Origin: Bacteroidota bacterium
Lineage (GTDB): Bacteria > Bacteroidota > Bacteroidia > Chitinophagales > Saprospiraceae
Length of the DNA: 6,778 nt
Assembly: GCA_018969455.1 (NCBI GenBank)
Contig: JAGWYI010000235.1
Coordinates: 1 to 6,778, forward strand
Direction of reading: 5' to 3'
Position numbers and translations under genes: made by a program. Positions 1 through 4,774 of this stretch are shown here, in pieces. Below the pieces are notes generated by a model, which did no database searches, was not told where the DNA came from, and saw nothing but the letters and a program-made list of their open reading frames with translations. Every line of letters begins with the position of its first letter. The stretch's first letter is position 1.

Positions 1-119
1 ACAACTAACAACTAACAACTAACAACTAACAACTAACAACTAACAACTAACAACTAACAACTAACAACTAACAACTAACAACTAACAACTAACAACTAAC
101 AACTAACAACTAACAACTA
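1..119. repeat. Heptanucleotide tandem array, 17 perfect copies of ACAACTA
   Basis: Seventeen uninterrupted, identical 7-bp units are visible; the left end is cut by the window, so the real copy number may be higher. The unit contains no G on the + strand and cannot pair with itself, so an RNA copy would be unstructured. Because 7 is not a multiple of 3, TAA (+ strand) and TAG (minus strand) fall in every frame, so the array cannot be translated through. The last unit supplies the in-frame TAA (118-120) that fixes the start of the next gene at 127. The same unit recurs at 2141-2194 in front of the partner gene. Its function is not known to me. Confidence 0.98.
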
Positions 120-126
120 AGTTAAA

Positions 127-1260
127 ATGATACAAATGGTTGATTTGAAATCCCAATACCAGCACATCAAAACTGCCCTGGAACTGGAATTTCAAGAAGT
201 GTTGGAAAGTTGCCAATTCATAGGTGGACCAAAAGTAAATGCATTTAAAGCATCCCTCGAACAATACCTCGGCGTAAAACACGTCATCCCCTGCGCCAAC
301 GGAACCGATGCCCTCCAAATCGCCATGATGGCCCTCGGATTGAAACCCGGCGATGAAGTGATCGTCCCGGCTTTTACCTATGTAGCCACCGCCGAAGTGA
401 TCGGACTGCTCGGCCTCACGCCCGTAATGACCGATGTTGACCCACACACCTTTAATATAACAGCCGATTTAATCGAGCCCCATATTACCCCGCGCACCAA
501 AGCCATCGTGCCCGTGCACCTCTTCGGACAAAGCGCCGACATGGAAGCCATCCTGGCCCTGGCAGCAAAACACCACCTGTACGTCATCGAAGACAACGCC
601 CAGGCAATTGGCGCCGATTATACCTTTTCAGATGGAACCGTGCAAAAAACCGGTACCATGGGCCATTTCGGCTGCACCTCCTTCTTCCCATCCAAAAACC
701 TGGGTTGCTACGGAGACGGCGGCGCCCTTATGACCAACGACGACAATTTGGCGGCACAAGCGCGCATGATCGCCAACCATGGCCAATCCAAGCAATATTA
801 CCACGACCTGATCGGCGTCAATTCCCGTTTGGATGCCTTTCAGGCCGCCGTTTTAAATGTAAAACTGCCACACCTGGATACGTACAATGCCGCCCGCAAC
901 CAGGCCGCCAATTATTACGATGCGGTGTTCAGCAACATCCCGCAACTAACGATACCGGCCCGGCAACCCGAATCTACCCACGTGTTCCACCAATACACCC
1001 TCCAGGTGGCCGGTGGACAACGCGATAACCTGAAAGCGTACTTGCAGGAAAAAGGCATCCCGGCTATGATTTATTACCCGGTGCCGCTGTACCGACAGCA
1101 AGCATTCGCAGCAGCCTGGCATGGACCAGCAGAAGGGTATCCGGTTACGGAAGCGTTGTGTGCTTCAGTGGTTTCATTGCCGATGCACTCGGAGTTGGTT
1201 GAGCCGATTTTAAAGAAGATCACAGACGGGGTTTCCGGGTTCTTTTCTGGAGTACTTTGA
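127..1260 (+). CDS. wbpE: PLP-dependent UDP-sugar 3-aminotransferase, DegT/DnrJ/EryC1/StrS family (WbpE/WlbC type)
   Basis: Predicted cytoplasmic aminotransferase that moves an amino group, usually from glutamate, onto the 3-keto group of an oxidised UDP-GlcNAc-uronate. The 377-residue length is normal for this fold-type I family. Visible landmarks are the N-terminal MVDLKSQY, ANGTDAL (57-63, phosphate-binding region), PAFTYVATAE (81-90), VIEDNAQ (153-159, with D156 expected to contact the PLP ring nitrogen), FFPSKNLGCYGDGGA (186-200, with K190 the expected Schiff-base lysine), NHGQ (217-220) and NSRLDAFQAA (232-241). The FPSKNLGCYGDGG stretch closely resembles WbpE as I remember it, and the WbpB-type oxidase at 2198 supports the specific assignment. 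ATG 127 is preferred over ATG 136 because an in-frame TAA lies at 118-120 and homologues start MIQMVDLK or similar. No Shine-Dalgarno is visible; the leader is the heptamer array plus GTTAAA. Substrate identity is inferred; another 3- or 4-keto sugar aminotransferase is the alternative. Confidence 0.93.
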   Translation: MIQMVDLKSQYQHIKTALELEFQEVLESCQFIGGPKVNAFKASLEQYLGVKHVIPCANGTDALQIAMMALGLKPGDEVIVPAFTYVATAEVIGLLGLTPVMTDVDPHTFNITADLIEPHITPRTKAIVPVHLFGQSADMEAILALAAKHHLYVIEDNAQAIGADYTFSDGTVQKTGTMGHFGCTSFFPSKNLGCYGDGGALMTNDDNLAAQARMIANHGQSKQYYHDLIGVNSRLDAFQAAVLNVKLPHLDTYNAARNQAANYYDAVFSNIPQLTIPARQPESTHVFHQYTLQVAGGQRDNLKAYLQEKGIPAMIYYPVPLYRQQAFAAAWHGPAEGYPVTEALCASVVSLPMHSELVEPILKKITDGVSGFFSGVL

Positions 1261-1272
1261 GAAAAAAAAGGG

Positions 1273-1310
1273 ACACGGAGTTACGCGGAGGTATGGAGTT
1301 ACACGGAGTT
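1273..1310. repeat. Four degenerate ACACGGAGTT decamers
   Basis: Units lie at 1273-1282 (ACACGGAGTT), 1283-1292 (ACGCGGAGGT), 1293-1300 (shortened, ATGGAGTT) and 1301-1310 (ACACGGAGTT), starting 12 bases after the aminotransferase stop. The first and last are identical and the middle two have decayed. No reading frame or hairpin accounts for them. The surrounding 1261-1389 shows no other gene and no convincing terminator, only an A8 run just after the stop codon. Confidence 0.7.
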
Positions 1311-1365
1311 TTTATCCGTTGAACTCAAGATAAAGCCTAAAAACTAAATACGTTCCTAAAAATTG

Positions 1366-1397
1366 CTTGTTCCCTATTGTTCAAACCTATAAATTTG
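1366..1397 (+). promoter_or_regulatory. Candidate Bacteroidota-type promoter for the toxin-antitoxin pair
   Basis: TAAATTTG at 1390-1397 matches the Bacteroidota -7 consensus TAnnTTTG exactly. CTTG at 1366-1369, 20 bases upstream, is a one-mismatch -33 element (consensus TTTG). The antitoxin ATG follows 13 bases after the -7 element, so the leader would be very short. The bases after the element (TAGAAAAAA) are identical to those in the repeat array at 1978 and 2035. The match is by eye, and the -33 box is weak. Confidence 0.5.
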
Positions 1398-1410
1398 TAG
1401 AAAAAAGATT

Positions 1411-1653
1411 ATGACAGTAATGGAACTAAAAGGCAATTTTCATGACTTAATTGCCAAAGTCGACGACCCAGCGCTGCTTACCCGTATGTTCGAGCAATGC
1501 TTAGGATTACTCAAAGGTGTTGATCTTCTTGAAGATATGCCTCCAGAAGCAATCTTGGAATTAGAAGCCGCAATTGCAGAGAGCTACCAAGACGAGTCCG
1601 GGGTAAGTCACGAAGTTGCAAAGTTGATGTTTAAAAAATTGGGGAATGCTTGA
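1411..1653 (+). CDS. Putative antitoxin of a ParE/RelE-type toxin-antitoxin pair
   Basis: An 80-residue, acidic, probably all-helical protein. I do not recognise a named family with certainty. It resembles the small antitoxin-like proteins of Bacteroidota that precede ParE/RelE toxins: an N-terminal helix (ELKGNFHDLIAKVDD), a variable middle and a C-terminal SHEVAKLMFKKL segment. No helix-turn-helix or ribbon-helix-helix motif is obvious. Its role as antitoxin rests mainly on context: its last codons overlap the toxin ATG by 8 bases (ATGCTTGA, 1646-1653), the classic coupled arrangement. The start could be ATG 1411 or ATG 1420 (MELKGNF); 1411 is chosen because it sits closest to the promoter-like element. 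The segment is markedly AT-richer than the flanking sugar genes, which suggests separate acquisition. Confidence 0.75.
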   Translation: MTVMELKGNFHDLIAKVDDPALLTRMFEQCLGLLKGVDLLEDMPPEAILELEAAIAESYQDESGVSHEVAKLMFKKLGNA

Positions 1654-1943
1654 AATCATTTGGAAAGAACATGCGTTAAAACAAATTGAAAATATTTGTA
1701 TTTATTTGACGGAAGAGTTCTCCAGCAAATGTGACGCAAAAATTTCTTTCGAAATTAACCGAAAAAGTAGAGCGTGTTGCTCGCTTTCCGGAATCCGGTC
1801 AACGAACACCCTATAAATTGGTATATCGACTTAAACTGGATAGGTATCATAGCATTTATTATAGAGCAAGTAAAACCCAAATAATTATACTTTACATCTG
1901 GGATGGAAGGCAAGAACCAAGAAAAAATAAATTCAATAAATGA
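1646..1943 (+). pseudogene. ParE/RelE-family toxin, frameshifted
   Basis: Reading from ATG 1646 gives a typical toxin N-terminus (MLEIIWKEHALKQIENICIY, then LTEEFSSK), but that frame loses family resemblance after about 1730. The family pattern resumes one base out of phase: KFLSKLTEKVERVARFPESG, then YRLKLDRYHSIYYR and IIILYIWDGRQEPRKN, to TGA 1941-1943. Joined, the two parts make about 98 residues, the normal ParE/RelE length, with the usual FPESG, R-Y-H-S-I-Y-Y and WDGRQEP features. One extra base is implied: either T1730 or, more likely mechanistically, one A of the A5 run 1738-1742. A gene caller would report only a 70-residue fragment from GTG 1731. It may be an inactivated toxin, a sequencing error, or a +1 shift site (AAA at 1739-1741 can re-pair as AAA at 1740-1742). 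An intact toxin would be an mRNA interferase or gyrase poison; which one cannot be told here. Confidence 0.8.
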
Positions 1944-1955
1944 CAACCAAATAGT

Positions 1956-1976
1956 TATGACCTCAGAGAGGTCATA
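1956..1976 (+). other. Perfect 9-bp hairpin downstream of the toxin gene
   Basis: TATGACCTC (1956-1964) pairs fully with GAGGTCATA (1968-1976) across the loop AGA. It is the strongest of the three hairpins and lies 12 bases after the toxin stop codon. It could stabilise the 3' end of the toxin-antitoxin transcript, but no T-tract follows, so it is not a standard intrinsic terminator. As duplex DNA it is equally an operator-like palindrome. Confidence 0.75.
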
Positions 1977-1982
1977 CATTTG
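1975..1982 (+). promoter_or_regulatory. Candidate -7 element TACATTTG in the first repeat unit
   Basis: TACATTTG matches TAnnTTTG exactly and overlaps the right arm of the first hairpin. The equivalent positions in the other two units (2032-2039 CACATTTG and 2088-2095 AACATTTG) each miss one base. No TTTG is present about 19-21 bases upstream in any unit, so promoter activity is uncertain. If active, these would read towards the oxidase gene at 2198. Confidence 0.35.
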
Positions 1983-2140
1983 TAGAAAAAACCGCCCCCC
2001 CAACCCTACCCTTCTGACTTCGGAGAAGTCACACATTTGTAGAAAAAACCGAGCCCCAACCCTACCCTTCTGACTTCGGAGAAGTCGAACATTTGTAGGC
2101 CAATATACAAGAATCGGTGGAATTTTCCAAGCCGCACCCC

Positions 2141-2194
2141 CAACTAACAACTAACAACTAACAACTAACAACTAACAACTAACAACTAACAACT
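2141..2194. repeat. Second ACAACTA heptamer array, about 7.7 copies
   Basis: This 54-bp stretch has the same unit and strand orientation as the array at 1-119. It starts after a C5 run (2137-2141) and stops at CCC, three bases before the oxidase reading frame. It provides the in-frame stop TAA at 2180-2182 and leaves no ATG, GTG or TTG between that stop and codon ATA 2198. The pair of arrays forms direct repeats about 2.1 kb apart, flanking the aminotransferase and the toxin-antitoxin pair. Confidence 0.97.
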
Positions 2195-2197
2195 CCC

Positions 2198-3157
2198 ATA
2201 AAAAATTTCGCCCTAATCGGAGCTGCCGGCTTTGTGGCCCCACGCCACCTGAAAGCCATAAAAGACACTGGCAATCAATTAATTGCCGCCCTGGATCCCA
2301 ATGACTCCGTAGGCATCCTCGATTCATACTTCCCCAAAGCCAGCTTCTTCACCGAGTTCGAACGGTTCGACCGACACCTCGACAAGATGAAACGCCAGGG
2401 AAACCCCATCGATTTTTTGAGCATCTGCTCCCCCAACTACCTCCACGACGCCCACATCCGCTTCGGACTGCGCCAGGGCGCCCATGTCATCTGCGAAAAA
2501 CCCCTTGTACTCAACCCCTGGAACGCCGAAGCACTCCTCGAAAACGAAGCCGAAACCGGCAAAAAAGTATACACCATCCTGCAATTGCGCCTGCATCCCC
2601 AATTGCAAGCCCTCAAAAACCAATTAAGCCATTCGGGTGACAAACACGAGGTAGAACTTACCTACATCACCGCGCGCGGTTATTGGTACTACACCAGCTG
2701 GAAAGCCGAACTGCCTAAATCCGGCGGAATCGCCACCAACATCGGCGTCCACTTTTTCGACCTGCTCCTTTGGCTCTTCGGACCCCTCCAATACCTGGAA
2801 GTCCACCAGCACACCCACGACCGCGCCGCAGGATACCTCGAACTCCAACACGCCCGCGTACGATGGTTTATGAGCATCAACGCCGACACCCTGCCCGAGT
2901 CCTGTAAAAAAGCCGGAAAAACCAGTTTCAGGACCATAACCGTGAATCAAAAAGATGTCGAATTCAGCGAAGGCTTTACCGACCTCCATACCCGAAGCTA
3001 CGAAGCCGTGCTCAATGGCCTGGGCTTCGACATCCCGACGGTACTGCCCGCTATTCAACTGGTACACCAAATCCGAAACGAAAAAACAACACCCCATTCC
3101 CCCAATGCACACCCCTTCGTTCAATTACCCCTGAGCCCACACCCCTTTCCGCCGTAA
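2198..3157 (+). CDS. wbpB: UDP-GlcNAc-uronate 3-oxidase, Gfo/Idh/MocA family (WbpB/WlbA type), apparent ATA start
   Basis: NAD-dependent cytoplasmic enzyme expected to oxidise C3 of UDP-N-acetylglucosaminuronate, giving the 3-keto substrate of the aminotransferase at 127. Read from ATA 2198 it has 319 residues, close to P. aeruginosa WbpB (about 316). Landmarks are KNFALIGAAGFVAPRH (2-17, Rossmann strand and glycine loop), DPNDSVGILDSYFP (33-46), FFTEFERFDRH (50-60), CSPNYLHDAHI (77-87), CEKPLVLNP (99-107) and GGIATNIGVHFFDLLLWLFG (176-195). With this numbering the EKP lysine is K101 and the histidine H185, matching the catalytic positions I recall for WlbA, so the first 12 codons belong to the protein. 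The nearest normal start, GTG 2234, would delete the first strand and glycine loop. ATA is an extremely rare initiator: a G-to-A change from ATG, a sequence error, or a truly weak start are the options. A 57-base gap separates it from the phosphatase. Confidence 0.9.
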   Translation: MKNFALIGAAGFVAPRHLKAIKDTGNQLIAALDPNDSVGILDSYFPKASFFTEFERFDRHLDKMKRQGNPIDFLSICSPNYLHDAHIRFGLRQGAHVICEKPLVLNPWNAEALLENEAETGKKVYTILQLRLHPQLQALKNQLSHSGDKHEVELTYITARGYWYYTSWKAELPKSGGIATNIGVHFFDLLLWLFGPLQYLEVHQHTHDRAAGYLELQHARVRWFMSINADTLPESCKKAGKTSFRTITVNQKDVEFSEGFTDLHTRSYEAVLNGLGFDIPTVLPAIQLVHQIRNEKTTPHSPNAHPFVQLPLSPHPFPP

Positions 3158-3214
3158 TCCCGTGGATGCGCTCCACACACGCAACCATACAAGCAAACCT
3201 GTTCAAGCATCCAA

Positions 3215-3955
3215 ATGCTTTCCTTTTTCAAAAAAAATGATCCGGCGGTACACGCACTTCCCTTTCAAAAACTGAAAGTGGATATGCATGCCCACTGGCT
3301 GCCCGGCATCGACGACGGCGCCGCCACCCTGGAAGAAAGCATGGAACTCCTCCGCAAACTCCAGAACCTCGGATACACCAAACTCATCGCAACCCCCCAT
3401 ATCTACCAGGAACTATACCCCAACTCCCCCGAAACCATCCTGCCCGCACTCGAACAGGTACGCCAGGAAGCCCAAAATCAAAACATCCCGCTGCAACTCG
3501 AAGCCGCCGCCGAATACTTCCTCGACGAACATTTTGAAGATTTGCTCGACAAAGACCAAATCCTGAGCTTCAGCAACAAACGCGTGCTCATCGAAATGTC
3601 CTTCCTGGCCCCGTACCCCAACCTGCACCAAACCGTGTACAAACTGCGCCGAAAAGGATATAAACCCGTGCTTGCCCACCCCGAACGGTACCTCTACCTC
3701 GCCAAAAACATCGAAGAATTCGAAAAAATTCAGTCCTACGGCTGCGAATTGCAGGTAAACCTGCTATCTTTGGCTGGTTATTACGGAAAAGCAGAAAAAA
3801 AACTGGCCCTCAACATGCTCGAAGCCGACCTGGTCGACTTCCTCGGCACCGACCTGCACAACGCCAAACACCACGAAGCCCTGGCAAAACTCGGACAAGA
3901 CCGCCAGTTTCACCTGCTGCTCGAACGTTACGCTTTTAGAAACCATCTGCTCTGA
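3215..3955 (+). CDS. Protein-tyrosine phosphatase, CpsB/CapC/YwqE type (PHP domain)
   Basis: Metal-dependent phosphatase of the polymerase-and-histidinol-phosphatase fold that in capsule loci dephosphorylates the C-terminal tyrosines of the co-polymerase kinase. At 246 residues it has the usual length. Likely metal ligands are DMHAHWLPGIDDGA (23-36: H25, H27, D33/D34), ATPH (59-62: H62), AAEYF (98-102: E100), LAHPERY (153-159: H155) and GTDLH (211-215: D213, H215). The complete ligand set argues for an active enzyme. The N-terminus MLSFFKKN is typical of Bacteroidota members, and ATG 3215 is well placed. The last codon is followed by only 4 bases before the next gene, so it is co-translated with the Wza-like gene. 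The partner kinase is two genes downstream. A histidinol phosphatase role is unlikely in this context. Confidence 0.93.
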   Translation: MLSFFKKNDPAVHALPFQKLKVDMHAHWLPGIDDGAATLEESMELLRKLQNLGYTKLIATPHIYQELYPNSPETILPALEQVRQEAQNQNIPLQLEAAAEYFLDEHFEDLLDKDQILSFSNKRVLIEMSFLAPYPNLHQTVYKLRRKGYKPVLAHPERYLYLAKNIEEFEKIQSYGCELQVNLLSLAGYYGKAEKKLALNMLEADLVDFLGTDLHNAKHHEALAKLGQDRQFHLLLERYAFRNHLL

Positions 3956-3959
3956 CACT

Positions 3960-4757
3960 GTGAAACCCGTTCCCAAAACCGGCCTGCTCCTGCTCATCCT
4001 CTGCACCCAGGCCTGTATCCAGCACAAAACCCTGGTCAATTTCAATGAAGGCCCCGCCTTCGCCGACCAAAACATACAGGCGCCTCCACCCCTGCGCCTT
4101 AAACCCGACGACCTCATCGCCGTTTCCATCCAAACCCTCGACCCCGTCGCCAGCGCACCATTCAATGCCGGCATCCCCGCCACAAACGCCGGAAACAACA
4201 ATGCCGGCGGCGCAAATGCAAATACAGGCTCCCAAAACACCCAACCCGGCTACCTCATCGACCCCAATGGCTACATCAACCTACCCCTCCTGGGAAAAAT
4301 CCAGGCCGCCGGACTCAGCACCGCGCAACTGCGCGACACCATCTACGCCAAAGCCAACAGCCGATACCTCAACGAACCCATCGTCAACGTACGACTCCTC
4401 AATTTCCGCTTCACCGTGCTCGGAGAAGTAACCCACGCAGGCAACTTTAGCTTCAACGGCGAACGCCTCAATGTGCTCGAAGCCCTCGGCATGGCAGGCG
4501 ATGTCACCATCTACGGCAACCGGGAAGACATCCTCATCATCCGCGAAACCAATGGACAACGCCTGTACGGACACCTCAACCTGCACCAGCGCGACCTGTT
4601 TCTGTCCCCCTTCTGGTACCTGCAACAAAATGACCTGCTCTACATCGCCCCTACAAAAAACAAAATCGGCGCAACCGCCGATCAGGGAACCAAAATATTG
4701 CAATGGACTTTTCCTATAGTTACAACCATTTCTGTATTAATCAATTTATTTAGGTAA
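3960..4757 (+). CDS. wza: Wza-like polysaccharide export lipoprotein (outer-membrane auxiliary protein)
   Basis: Predicted outer-membrane channel component that carries the finished polysaccharide out of the periplasm. GTG 3960 is the only sensible start; it yields a short basic N-terminus, a hydrophobic stretch (GLLLLILCTQA, 8-18) and C19 as the probable lipidated cysteine, although the -3 to -1 residues (TQA) make a weak lipobox. The polysaccharide export domain begins at RLKPDDLIAVSIQ (46-58), is interrupted by an N/A/G-rich insert (about 67-97) and resumes at GYLIDPNGYINLPLLGKI (97-114). A SLBB-type beta-grasp segment follows (about 150-232: FTVLGEVTHAGNF to DLLYIAP). The C-terminal hydrophobic helix (about 248-264) fits the helical pore end seen in Wza. 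Its 265 residues match the short Bacteroidota form. A 17-base gap leads to the kinase gene. Confidence 0.93.
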   Translation: MKPVPKTGLLLLILCTQACIQHKTLVNFNEGPAFADQNIQAPPPLRLKPDDLIAVSIQTLDPVASAPFNAGIPATNAGNNNAGGANANTGSQNTQPGYLIDPNGYINLPLLGKIQAAGLSTAQLRDTIYAKANSRYLNEPIVNVRLLNFRFTVLGEVTHAGNFSFNGERLNVLEALGMAGDVTIYGNREDILIIRETNGQRLYGHLNLHQRDLFLSPFWYLQQNDLLYIAPTKNKIGATADQGTKILQWTFPIVTTISVLINLFR

Positions 4758-4774
4758 CCGGCCATAAAACTAAA

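Larger units (their letters stand above)
1956..2100. repeat. 56-57 bp tandem repeat, about 2.5 units, each a hairpin followed by ACATTTGTAG
   Basis: Units start at 1959, 2016 and 2072 (spacings 57 and 56), the last partial. Each unit begins with an inverted repeat GAC[C/T]TC-nGA-GA[G/A]GTC, followed by ACATTTGTAG. In the two full units this continues as AAAAAACCG, a C-run and AACCCTACCCTTCT. The hairpins are at 1956-1976 (9 bp), 2015-2031 (7 bp) and 2071-2087 (7 bp with a terminal G-T pair), all with 3-base loops. The C1962-G1970 pair is replaced by T-A in both other units, a compensated change that suggests the pairing matters. The array begins 12 bases after the toxin stop. It is non-coding on the + strand; a minus-strand frame through it only translates the repeat. 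Confidence 0.9.

Noticed and set aside
1..119. CRISPR array or telomere-like sequence
   Set aside because: Seven-base units with no spacers are not CRISPR, and a microsatellite at the window edge before a chromosomal gene gives no evidence of a replicon end.
1740..1746. Programmed -1 frameshift site (AAATTTC) in the toxin
   Set aside because: The heptamer is in the wrong phase for the upstream frame, and restoring the toxin needs a +1, not a -1, shift.
1956..1976. Rho-independent terminator of the toxin-antitoxin operon
   Set aside because: The stem is good but is followed by CATTTGTAG rather than a T-tract, and similar hairpins repeat downstream in front of TTTG motifs.
1956..2100. CRISPR array
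   Set aside because: Units are tandem and nearly identical along their whole length with no unique spacers, and no cas gene is nearby.
1755..2150. Minus-strand ORF of 131 aa over the repeat array
   Set aside because: Its repeated peptides (FFLQM...SEV) are just translations of the tandem DNA repeat, and it also runs antisense through the toxin.
2624..3124. Minus-strand ORF of 166 aa
   Set aside because: It is a shadow of the oxidase gene, which has clear family motifs on the + strand.
3162..3176. Small hairpin GTGGA-TGCGC-TCCAC between oxidase and phosphatase
   Set aside because: It has only 5 bp and no T-tract; too weak to call a terminator or regulator.
3764..4240. Minus-strand ORF of 158 aa spanning the phosphatase/Wza junction
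   Set aside because: It crosses two well-supported + strand genes and shows no domain.
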